A stretch of DNA of 64,000 bases, from assembly GCF_900103455.1 (NCBI RefSeq), contig NZ_FNHI01000008.1, positions 124,001 to 188,000 on the forward strand. Direction: 5' to 3'. How positions within the stretch are numbered: the stretch's first letter is position 1; every line of letters begins with the position of its first letter. Below, in pieces: positions 9,380 to 18,741 of this stretch. The DNA is from Streptomyces wuyuanensis. Lineage in GTDB: Bacteria > Actinomycetota > Actinomycetes > Streptomycetales > Streptomycetaceae. The translations under genes were made by a program, and so were the position numbers. The notes beneath the pieces were generated by a model. It had not been told where the DNA came from, did not search any database, and saw nothing but the letters and a program-made list of their open reading frames with translations.

Positions 9380-10368
9380 AACCGACGCATTGGCGATCCG
9401 GCAGTCCGAGCCGTCGGCGGCGAGGAACCGATCGGCCTCCCGCTGGTCCCGAGTGAAGGTCGAGGACGACAGCCTCTGGGGGAAGCCGTTGTGCAGTTCG
9501 ATCGCCTCCTCGAGCGCCCGGTACGTCATCGCGTACAGGATCGGCGCGAACGTCTCCTCGCGGACGACTGCGGTCCGCGCCGGCATCCCCATCCCCGCAG
9601 GGCGCACATGCGCGGCTGCCGGCGCCTGCTCCCCGCAACAGGCGGTCGCCCCAGGTCAGCAGGTTTTCGCCGTCCGCCTGCGCCGCCTCCAGAGCCTTCG
9701 CCACGGCGTCCAGGGCCCGCTCCGAGATCAGCGGTCCGACCAGGGTGTCCTCCCGGAACGGATCGCCGACCGGCAGCGAGGCGCAGGCGCGGACGATCCT
9801 TCCGTGAGCGCGTCGGCGATCTCCGTGCACGATCAGCCGCCGCAGGCTCGTGCAGCGCTGCCCCGCCGTGCCGGCCGCCGAGAAGACGATGCCGCGCACG
9901 GCGAGGTCGAGGCCGGCGGCCGGGGTGAGGACAGCCCCGTTGTTTCCGCCGAGTTCCAGAAGGCAGCGGCCGAAGCGGGCGGCGACCCGGGAGCCGACCT
10001 CCCGCCTCGTGCCGCCGATCCGGTGGCGGGGACCAGTGCCACCCGCGGATCCCTGGGGACCGGCCGCCCACCGCACCCACGGCCGCCGAGCAGCAGCCGG
10101 TGGAACCCGTCGGGCGCTCCGCTGTCCCCGGCCGCCCGGCGGAGCAGGGCGTCGCAGGCCAAGGCGGTGAGCGGGGTCAGCTCGGCGGGCTTCCACACCA
10201 CGGAGTCGCCGCACACGAGAGCGATCGCCGTGTTCCAGGACCAGACCGCGACGGGGAAGTTGAAGGCGGAGACGACACCGACGGCACCCAGGGGGTGCCT
10301 GCTCTCGGACAGCGGGTGGCCGTGTTGTTCCGAGGCCGCGTCCGCCCGTACAACTGGCGCGAGAGACC
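9380..10368 (-). pseudogene. aldehyde dehydrogenase remnant (aminoadipate-semialdehyde dehydrogenase-like), frameshifted and truncated
   Basis: Recognisable aldehyde dehydrogenase sequence is spread over at least three minus-strand frames: GLSRQLYGRT near 10,350; HPLGAVGVVSAFNFPVAVW near 10,270; FGRCLLELGGNNGAVL and the catalytic-cysteine region AAGTAGQRCTSLRRL near 9,850-9,970; then REETFAPILYAMTYR and FLAADGSDCRIANASV down to 9,380. About 150 N-terminal residues and the C-terminal end of a normal 500-residue enzyme are missing. The catalytic Glu and Cys neighbourhoods survive, so decay looks recent. The last fragment is in frame with the downstream monooxygenase. Confidence 0.88.
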
Positions 10369-10497
10369 GGCCGCGGCGCCGTGACGACGGCGGGCACGTG
10401 AGGGGACCGGTCACCGTGGCGACAGGTGGTACCGGGCGTGCTCCGGCGGGCGCTGGAAGGCTCGCCGCAGGGGTGCGGCTGGAGTGCTGAAGAGGCG

Positions 10498-10581
10498 TCA
10501 GCAGCCGCGGCGACACGCGGCGGAGGCCACCCGCAGCGGGTCGATGTGGCCGCGCGTGGTGAGCAGGGCTGTACGCAACAC
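10498..10581 (-). CDS. cysteine-rich leader peptide, 27 residues
   Basis: GTG 10581 opens a 27-residue frame ending in RGHIDPLRVASAACRRGC and a stop. It matches the actinobacterial upstream leader peptides of the form R-x-H-(V/I)-D-x-x-R-x-A-S-x-x-C-R, which commonly precede sulfur-assimilation genes and are thought to sense cysteine supply through ribosome pausing at the C-terminal cysteines. GGAGGGGG stands about 4-9 bases upstream of the start. What should follow is a cysteine- or sulfur-related operon; instead 110 bases of non-coding sequence lead into the aldehyde dehydrogenase remnant. The leader seems to have lost its operon. Confidence 0.72.
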   Translation of the reverse strand: MLRTALLTTRGHIDPLRVASAACRRGC

Positions 10582-10660
10582 GCGACCCCCTCCACGGCCG
10601 GTCAACGGTGTCTCGCCACGCGGACGCGCGATCTTGCGGGCCGGGCGGGAGGATGGGGGT

Positions 10661-11083
10661 ATGCCCCAAGCCTTCACCACCCGCGTCCTCGATCTCACCA
10701 CCGGTACGGCGGAGGTCGTGACCGACCTGACCAGCCTGTGCGAGAAGTTCCTCGCGGAGACCGCCGGCGGCCGCGACGGCCTGCTCAACGTGTTCGTGCC
10801 CCATGCCACCGCGGGCATCGCGCTGATCGAGACCGGCGCGGGCAGCGACAACGACCTGCTGTCCGCGCTGCACGTGCTGCTTCCCGCGGACGACCGCTAC
10901 CAGCACCGGCACGGCAGCCCGGGCCACGGCCGGGACCACGTCCTGCCCGCGCTGGTGCCGCCCCACGCCACGCTGCCGGTCGTCGGAGGGATGCTGGAAC
11001 TCGGGACCTGGCAGTCGGTCTGTCTGGTGGACACCAACAAGGACAACCCGCACCGGCAGGTCCGGCTGAGCTTCCTGGGCTGA
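10661..11083 (+). CDS. YjbQ family protein (UPF0047)
   Basis: 140 residues, the usual size. Family hallmarks: NVFVPHATAGIALIETG near residue 45, HGSPGHGRDHVLPAL near 85, and the C-terminal GTWQSVCLVDTNKDNPHRQVRLSFLG. Clustered conserved histidines suggest a bound metal. Members show weak thiamine-phosphate synthase activity, but the physiological role is unsettled. ATG 10661 is preceded by GGGAGGA. The gene is divergent from the leader peptide, with about 80 bases between starts. Confidence 0.9.
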   Translation: MPQAFTTRVLDLTTGTAEVVTDLTSLCEKFLAETAGGRDGLLNVFVPHATAGIALIETGAGSDNDLLSALHVLLPADDRYQHRHGSPGHGRDHVLPALVPPHATLPVVGGMLELGTWQSVCLVDTNKDNPHRQVRLSFLG

Positions 11084-11175
11084 TCAAGATCGCCCTGGGC
11101 GCGGCCGCGGGATCCCCGTATGGGCCGCGGCCGATCGAGACGTGGCCTCACCTGGTGAGACAGAAAGCCTGTCGG

Positions 11176-11605
11176 CTATGCGTTGGTCCACCCGGCCGCG
11201 TTGGAGTACGACTCGTAGCTGTGCCGAGTGCTGCGGTTCCATTCCTCGCCGGTGAGATGCTCGTGCGCGTTATCGGGTACATGGATCAGCACCTCGGCCC
11301 ACACGAGGTCGTCGACGAACGGTATGAAACGTTCCGGGGCTCGAAGTGCGTTCTCGTTCTCCCCACGCCGTGCCGCAACGACGGCAGCCCGGGTGTACAG
11401 GAAGGCATCGCCCGAAGCCCGTCGCCGTACTCCTTGCGGTCCAGCCTGTACAGAGCCCAGGAGAGCTGCTCGGCGAGGCCGCCCACGTCGGTCACAGGAC
11501 CGTTCGCCAGGCGTGCCGTCAGGGCAGCGGCGAGCTGATCACCCTCAGGGTCGGGGGTTGATGGGCGCACTCTTCGATGAGCTGCCAGAAGACGTCTTCG
11601 TTCAT
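11176..11605 (-). pseudogene. DUF4240-like gene broken by two single-base frameshifts
   Basis: Joining three minus-strand frames gives one coherent protein of about 143 residues: MNEDVFWQLIEECAHQ from ATG 11605; then PDPEGDQLAAALTARL, VTDVGGLAEQLSWALYRLD; then DAFLYTRAAVVAARRGENE, PERFIPFVDDLVWAEVLI and EEWNRSTRHSYESYSNAAGW, ending at TAG 11176-11178. The start and the WALYRLD/FLYTRAAV region resemble DUF4240 domains. The first break is a base missing from a run of five Cs near 11,558; the second is a missing base near 11,415. Either the gene decayed recently or these are homopolymer-type sequencing errors. Function unknown. Confidence 0.78.
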
Positions 11606-11721
11606 GCCGAAGAGCATGGTGGAAGGGGACGTCGCCCGTAGCTGAATGAACGAGGTTCGAGGTTCATGCGGTTCCTGTCGGACGTCAGCCATAGGCTGTT
11701 GCCGGAATTCAAGGGGGGACG

Positions 11722-13020
11722 ATGACTGACGACCGCATGGCAAACGTGCCGGTGTGGACGCTGGCGACCGGAGACGTCCGAGTGCCCGCATTGACCGGGG
11801 ACGAGCCGATGACGGCTGAGCGCTTGGCTGAACTGCGCGGCGTTCTGGCAGTCCTGGCCGACGAGCCGATCGCCACACTCGAGGTACATCCGCTGCCCGA
11901 CGAGCTCGACCGGAGCCGAGGCATAGCGCTCGACGTCGCGAGTCCCTTGGCACAGCACCTGTCGCAGCTCATCACGCAATCGGCGCGAAGTTCCTCCACG
12001 GCGACCGCTGCCGGAGAAGGCCTGTATCGCATGGTGGTTCCGGCGAAGGTCGCCGCCCAGTTCGGGCAGGGCATCGTTCGCCCGATGGCGTCGAAGGCAG
12101 CGTCGGGTGGCATCCACGGTGCACTCGTGAACTCGACGGGCATCGCCGCCCAGGCGACGTTCGTGCCAGTCGGCAAGGCGGCAGCAGCGGGCGCAGCCGG
12201 TGGAGCCGGTGCGACGGCCGGCGTCGCGGTCGCCGGCAGCGCGGCTCTCACCGTGGCCGCACCGCTCGTGCTCATGGCCGTCGCGGTGGGGGTGAGCGCG
12301 AACGTCGACCACAAGCGCCAGCAGGCCATCGAGCACATCACGGAACTGCTGGAACAGCTGAAGGAACAGAAGCTCGAGGACGAGCACAGTGAACTCGACG
12401 GCTGCCGCGATGCCATCGACAAAGCCACTGCCATTCTGCTCGACCAGGGAAAGCCCGGTGTCTCGCTGGGACTGGACTCGGCAGTTCATGCCATCAACAC
12501 GGCGCTGGGCGCCGCTGACCGCCGTCTTGCCCAATGGCAGAGTGCCCTGGACAAACTGCCCGAAGGCGAGGCCGTCGAGCTCGGCACGCTGACCAAATCT
12601 TTCCCGGGCGTCGACGATCACGGCGGTACGTTCCGTACCCACCTCGAACTCGCCGCCTTGGCCATTGCGCTGAAGCGGCGGGTCGTCGTCCTGCAGGCCG
12701 TCGAGCATGCCCAGAGCGACCCCGGCAACCTGTTCCAGAACTTCGCCCGCGCACTCAAGCGCGACCAGCAGCGCCTCGACGAACTGGAGTCGAGCATCGC
12801 TGGCGTCCTGGTACGCCTGTCGGCGCTGGAGCTGGCACGCCCGAACGGATTGCGGCCCGTCTTCACGAATGGTGAAGTCGACCGCCTGATGCGCGCGGCA
12901 CACCGGATTCACAGGCTGAGTGACGGCGTCACGGTCAACAGCGGCACGACAGACGTGGCGATTGAGATCGCCCGCAACACGGACGGCTCGGTGGTCGTGT
13001 TCCCGGCGCTGCCCGCGTAG
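11722..13020 (+). CDS. unrecognised membrane-associated, helix-rich protein
   Basis: 432 residues; I do not recognise the family. Residues about 1-100 look soluble. An Ala/Gly-rich hydrophobic block (about 152-194) contains AALTVAAPLVLMAVAVGVSA and could be a membrane hairpin. It is followed directly by charged heptad-like helices (HKRQQAIEHITELLEQLKEQK) and further long amphipathic helices to about 380. There is no signal peptide. A central hydrophobic stretch flanked by long helices is seen in some helical pore-formers and in membrane tethers, but that is only analogy. The start follows AAGGGGGGACG. It is divergent from the broken DUF4240 gene and ends in a strong terminator, so it is its own unit. 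Confidence 0.75.
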   Translation: MTDDRMANVPVWTLATGDVRVPALTGDEPMTAERLAELRGVLAVLADEPIATLEVHPLPDELDRSRGIALDVASPLAQHLSQLITQSARSSSTATAAGEGLYRMVVPAKVAAQFGQGIVRPMASKAASGGIHGALVNSTGIAAQATFVPVGKAAAAGAAGGAGATAGVAVAGSAALTVAAPLVLMAVAVGVSANVDHKRQQAIEHITELLEQLKEQKLEDEHSELDGCRDAIDKATAILLDQGKPGVSLGLDSAVHAINTALGAADRRLAQWQSALDKLPEGEAVELGTLTKSFPGVDDHGGTFRTHLELAALAIALKRRVVVLQAVEHAQSDPGNLFQNFARALKRDQQRLDELESSIAGVLVRLSALELARPNGLRPVFTNGEVDRLMRAAHRIHRLSDGVTVNSGTTDVAIEIARNTDGSVVVFPALPA

Positions 13021-13024
13021 GCGC

Positions 13025-13061
13025 AGCCCCGCACCACTCACTTCGCGAGTAGTGCGGGGCT
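13025..13061. terminator. hairpin terminator after the unknown 432-residue gene
   Basis: 15-base arms (AGCCCCGCACCACTC against GAGTAGTGCGGGGCT, one mismatch) around a 7-base loop, starting 5 bases after the stop codon. Confidence 0.85.
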
Positions 13062-13118
13062 GTCGTCCGAAACCTCTAACACGGCTACGGCGCGTCCCTC
13101 GTCCGCTGTCCGTTCATC

Positions 13119-13156
13119 CGGGCGCGGGCGCGGGCGCGGGCGTGGGTGCGGGCGCC
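13119..13156. repeat. GGGCGC simple repeat
   Basis: Imperfect hexamer run (GGGCGC, drifting to GGGCGT and GGGTGC) in the gap before the HAD gene. The rest of 13,062-13,223 shows nothing recognisable. Confidence 0.7.
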
Positions 13157-13223
13157 GGTAACGGCGTGCAGGCGCGCAGCCAGGCGTCGCCTGCCGCGGC
13201 GCCGCCGAGGTGGCGACGCTACG

Positions 13224-13916
13224 TCATACGGCCGGGGCCGTTCGCTCCATCCAGCCGTACGCCGCCTGCGCCGTGAACTCCGCCTGACCGCCCGGGAAGA
13301 TCAGCCCCGCGGTGCGGAACGCCTCGTCCGTGGCGGTCTCCGGCACATAGGGGACCGCGATGCAGCGCATACCGGCGGCGTGTGCCGCCGCCGCCCCGGG
13401 CGGGGCGTCCTCCACCACCACGCAGTGGGCGGGGTCCGTGCCCAGCCTGCGCGCCGCCTCCAGGAACACGTCCGGCCGCGGCTTGCCGTGCGCGACCTCC
13501 TCGGCGGAGACGAGGGTGGTGAGGAACGCGTCCAGGCCGGTGCCGGCGAGCACCGCCTCGATCGCCGCACGGGAGGAACCGGACGCCACCGCCATCGGCA
13601 CGCCCGCCGCGTCGAGCATCTCGACGAACTTCCGCATCTCCGGGTAGACCTCGGTACCGGCGCGGGCGAGCTCCAGATAGGCGCGGTTCTTCCCGGCCAG
13701 CAGATCCTCGACGGGCGTCCCGAGCCCGTACTCCTCGCTGAGCCGCTCGAGGGTCTCGCGGGTGCCGATCCCGATGAAGCGGGTGTGGTGCTCCCAGGTG
13801 AAGTCCGTGACGCCGTACCCGGCGAGAACGCGTCGGCCCGCTTCGTAGTAGTTGGGCTCGCTGTCCACGAGTGTTCCGTCGAGATCGAAAATGACCGAAG
13901 GGTGCGCAGTGCTCAT
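13224..13916 (-). CDS. HAD-superfamily hydrolase (beta-phosphoglucomutase/phosphatase type)
   Basis: 230 residues from ATG 13916. Motif I is VIFDLDGTLVDSEP (nucleophile and general-acid Asp both present), motif II VASGSSRAAIEAVL, motif III lysine in HGKPRPDVFLEAARRLG, motif IV VVVEDAPPGAAAA. The helical cap after motif I is of the beta-phosphoglucomutase/sugar-phosphatase kind. Likely a cytosolic phosphatase or mutase acting on a small phosphorylated metabolite. The frame is open to 13940, but relatives begin near MSTAHPSVIFD; neither start has a strong Shine-Dalgarno site. It lies 17 bases upstream of the stop of nothing else; the Lrp gene behind it is on the same strand. Confidence 0.9.
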   Translation of the reverse strand: MSTAHPSVIFDLDGTLVDSEPNYYEAGRRVLAGYGVTDFTWEHHTRFIGIGTRETLERLSEEYGLGTPVEDLLAGKNRAYLELARAGTEVYPEMRKFVEMLDAAGVPMAVASGSSRAAIEAVLAGTGLDAFLTTLVSAEEVAHGKPRPDVFLEAARRLGTDPAHCVVVEDAPPGAAAAHAAGMRCIAVPYVPETATDEAFRTAGLIFPGGQAEFTAQAAYGWMERTAPAV

Positions 13917-13951
13917 GCACCCAGGATGCCAACCGGTCACCCGGGCCGAGG

Positions 13952-14434
13952 TCAGCGCGCCGTGCGGGTGCCCCGGCCCACCGACTCCACGAGCGGCAGC
14001 ATCCGGTGCGGCACGCGTTCGCGCAGCGCCATCTCCGTCCGTGTGCGGACGACGCCGGGAAGGTTGATCAGTCGCTGGATCACATCCTCCAGATGACCGT
14101 TGTCCCTGGCGACCACCCTGGTCAGCAGGTCTCCGCCGCCCGTGATGGAGAACGCCTCGACGATCTCGGGCACCGCGGCCAGCGCGTCGCCCACCTCGTC
14201 CAGATGCCCCTGCGTGACCTCGATGTGGACGAACGCCAGGACCGGATGGCCGAGCGCGGCGGGGGACAGTACCGGGCCCGTGCCCGTGATCACGCCGTCG
14301 CGTTCCATCCGGTCGATCCGGGCCTGGAGGGTGCCCCGCGCAATGCCGAGGACGCGTGCGTACTCCCGCACGCTGGTGCGCGGCTGCTCGATCATCAGTC
14401 GCAGGATCCGGGTGTCGAGTTCGTCCACCGCCAT
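13952..14434 (-). CDS. Lrp/AsnC family transcriptional regulator
   Basis: 160 residues. An AsnC-type helix-turn-helix (DELDTRILRLMIEQPRTS, then YARVLGIARGTLQARIDRME) is followed by the ligand-binding RAM domain (HIEVTQGHLDEVGDAL, GGGDLLTRVVARD). Such proteins sense amino acids or related metabolites. Two ATGs (14440, 14434) compete; GGGAGG sits 3 bases before the first and 9 before the second, so I favour 14434. Its end is 36 bases from the start of the HAD gene, so the two may be co-transcribed. Divergent from the UvrA-like gene. Confidence 0.92.
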   Translation of the reverse strand: MAVDELDTRILRLMIEQPRTSVREYARVLGIARGTLQARIDRMERDGVITGTGPVLSPAALGHPVLAFVHIEVTQGHLDEVGDALAAVPEIVEAFSITGGGDLLTRVVARDNGHLEDVIQRLINLPGVVRTRTEMALRERVPHRMLPLVESVGRGTRTAR

Positions 14435-14591
14435 GGCCATCGGCCTCCCAGCAGCCCGTCGTTCCCTTCGTGACTGTACCAATGGCTCAGTCATACGGCA
14501 TGGATCCGGCCATACATCGGTTCCCCGGCCACCGGGACCGCGCGATGTGAAAGCGTGGCACCGCCGCCCGGAACATCCCGAAGGGAAACGC

Positions 14592-16877
<2,286 letters not shown>

Positions 16878-16882
16878 CACGG

Positions 16883-16913
16883 GCGGGGCGGGGGCCCCGT
16901 GCCACCGCCCCGC
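16883..16913. terminator. hairpin terminator after the UvrA-like gene
   Basis: 9-base arms GCGGGGCGG and CCGCCCCGC around a 13-base loop, 5 bases after the stop. Confidence 0.55.
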
Positions 16914-17013
16914 TCCTTCCGCGCCTCACTGCTTCCCCGCCCCGCTCCCAGCGCGGCCGCGCCCGTCCGGCGCCCCTCCCCGGGCGGCTCGGTCCGTCCG
17001 CCCCGGGGTTTCC

Positions 17014-17382
17014 TCAGGTCTCCTCCTCCAACCGGATGGCGGCCTTGAGGTCCTCGTGCGCCTTGCCGGGTTCGCCCTGCTGGGCTTCGAGGAGCGCGGC
17101 GGCGATGGCGTCCAGCTTCCGCTGGAGGGCCCGCTCGCTGCGGAGCTCCGAGTTCTTCAGCAGTGCCAGGAGCAGCAGGGTGACGGCCGTCATGCACTCA
17201 CCGGCGAAGATCTTCCAGGTCAGGGAGACATCCGCGAAGTGCACCGCCACCACTCCGGCGACCAGCAGCAGACAGAACCCGAAGAAGACCGGTGAGCTGG
17301 TGAGGTGCGAGGCCTTCTCCGCCATCCGGTCGAACCTGCCCGGTGTGGGCCCGCCGCGATCGGCGGGATGCTCCATCGTCAT
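17014..17382 (-). CDS. low-affinity iron permease family membrane protein
   Basis: 122 residues. Two membrane helices (VFFGFCLLLVAGVVAVHFA, about 35-53, and ECMTAVTLLLLALLK, about 65-79) are followed by the family signature KNSELRSERALQRKLDAIAA and a charged C-terminal helix. The family is named after yeast Fet4, but bacterial members are much shorter, and iron transport is not established for them. ATG 17382 has GGAAGGAGG 9 bases upstream and overlaps the upstream gene's stop as ATGA, so translation is probably coupled to the DNA glycosylase. Confidence 0.82.
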   Translation of the reverse strand: MTMEHPADRGGPTPGRFDRMAEKASHLTSSPVFFGFCLLLVAGVVAVHFADVSLTWKIFAGECMTAVTLLLLALLKNSELRSERALQRKLDAIAAALLEAQQGEPGKAHEDLKAAIRLEEET

Positions 17383-18149
17383 CGGCCACCGCCTCCTTCC
17401 GGGCCGCCCAGGACGTCGGCCACCACCCTCAGATCGGCCACCAGCCCGTCGTACGCCCTCTCCCGGTCGTCCGCACGCAGCACGGCCGAGGGATGGATCG
17501 TCGCCACCAGGCCCCGGACGTCCGGGACGCTCCCGCCGTCCCGGACGGTGTCCGGCCACGGCAGGAGTGCGCCGCGCTGCTCGGTGACCCGGAAGGACGA
17601 GCCGAGCAGCGCCTTCCCCGCGGAGGCGCCGAGCGCCACCACGACCTCCGGCGACACGAGCCGCAGTTCCTCCATCAACCACGGTCTGCACGCCGTGATC
17701 TCCCGCAGGTTCGGAGCCTTGTGGATCCGTCGCTTGCGGCCCTCGGGAACGGTGAACTTGAAGTGCTTGACCGCGTTGGTCACGTACGCCTGCGCCGGGT
17801 CGAGTCCGGCGTCGGCGAGCGCGCGGGTCAGGACCTTCCCTGCGGGGCCGACGAACGGCCGGCCCTGCCGGTCCTCCTGGTCGCCCGGCTGCTCACCGAG
17901 CAGAAGGACGGCAGCGCCGGCGTCCCCCTCGCCGAACACCGTCCGGGTCGCGTCCCGGTACAGCGGGCATCCGCGGCACCGGGCGGCGGCCTTCCACAGC
18001 CCGGGCAGCCGCGCACGCCGGCCGGGGAGGAACGGCGTGGCATCGTAGCCGCCCTCGCCCGGACCGCCCGGACCGCCCGGTCCGTTTCCCGCCTCCGCCT
18101 CCTGCCGTCCGCCCGCTCCACCCGTGGCTCCGGCCATGGACTCACGCAT
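17379..18149 (-). CDS. UdgX-type uracil-DNA glycosylase
   Basis: 256 residues from ATG 18149, with a disordered Gly-rich first 35. Motif A reads LLLGEQPGDQEDRQGRPFVG (about 82-101). Then VTNAVKHFKF leads into the hallmark UdgX insertion GRKRRIHKAP (about 137-146), whose histidine (about 143) in the characterised mycobacterial enzyme forms a covalent bond to DNA after uracil removal. CxxC at 58-61 and a later Cys in ITACRPW would bind the iron-sulfur cluster; the third cluster Cys of family-4 enzymes is not visible and VKHFKF stands there. Late motif ATIHPSAVLR is intact. The frame stays open to 18263 without family resemblance. Coupled to the iron-permease-like gene. Confidence 0.9.
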   Translation of the reverse strand: MRESMAGATGGAGGRQEAEAGNGPGGPGGPGEGGYDATPFLPGRRARLPGLWKAAARCRGCPLYRDATRTVFGEGDAGAAVLLLGEQPGDQEDRQGRPFVGPAGKVLTRALADAGLDPAQAYVTNAVKHFKFTVPEGRKRRIHKAPNLREITACRPWLMEELRLVSPEVVVALGASAGKALLGSSFRVTEQRGALLPWPDTVRDGGSVPDVRGLVATIHPSAVLRADDRERAYDGLVADLRVVADVLGGPEGGGGR

Positions 18150-18741
18150 CCCTTCGTCCCCCTGGCGTCCCGTAGCCGCCGGGACGTTCCACGGACCGCT
18201 CGGCGCCGGGCCCGGGATGGGGGGTACCGCCGGGCGCCCGTCGGCTCCGTTCACCGTGCGCATGCCCGCGCGGTGACCGCAATCGGCTGCGGTACGGCCG
18301 GCGCCGGCAAGCGCGTCCGTCGCCGCACGTCCGACGGCGGGCTGGCTCCCGCCTTGCCGCGATACCGCCGGGCATGCCTGACGACGCGATACGGAGGAAT
18401 CCGCGGCGGACGGAGCCGGAACGGGCCGTCTCCGGCGCGATGCCCATCAGCCGCGGCGGCCATCACGGGCGGACACGGAAGGCCCCGAGGCGACGCGGTG
18501 CGGAGGCGGCAGCCCCCGGCCTCGGGAGCCCGGCGCCGCCCGATGGCGCACCCGGATGGCCCCGGACTGGTCCGTTGGCCCGCTGATCCGGTCGCCGTGC
18601 CGTCCCGTACCGGGCCAATGGCCCACCGGATCAACGTCGACTTGAGCCAGTGGGGCACGGGATGGTCCCATATGCAGGTCGATGGCGCTGCGGACTCCGC
18701 GGCGCCTTTTTCATGCCGGTACGTCGAAGGGACGGGCAGAA
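18150..18741. other. divergent intergenic stretch, no gene recognised
   Basis: About 590 bases between the UdgX and FUSC starts. Open frames here show no family resemblance. GGCCAATGGCCC-like and GGTCCGTTGGCCC-like elements occur near 18,570-18,630 and may be regulatory; nothing firmer. Confidence 0.45.

Noticed and set aside
8132..9607. 491-residue version of the monooxygenase
   Set aside because: The first 111 residues are an aldehyde dehydrogenase fragment; the genuine start is GTG 9274.
7889..9928. 679-residue plus-strand frame beginning with HRDLx pentapeptides
   Set aside because: The pentapeptides come from a 15-base tandem repeat, and the remainder is antisense to the monooxygenase; not a pentapeptide-repeat protein.
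11346..11561. plus-strand frames across the DUF4240 locus
   Set aside because: The minus-strand frames give coherent protein after two single-base corrections; the plus-strand ones do not.
18374..18586. 70-residue plus-strand frame upstream of the FUSC gene
   Set aside because: Arg/Pro-rich translation with no homology and no ribosome-binding site; typical of random frames in GC-rich DNA.
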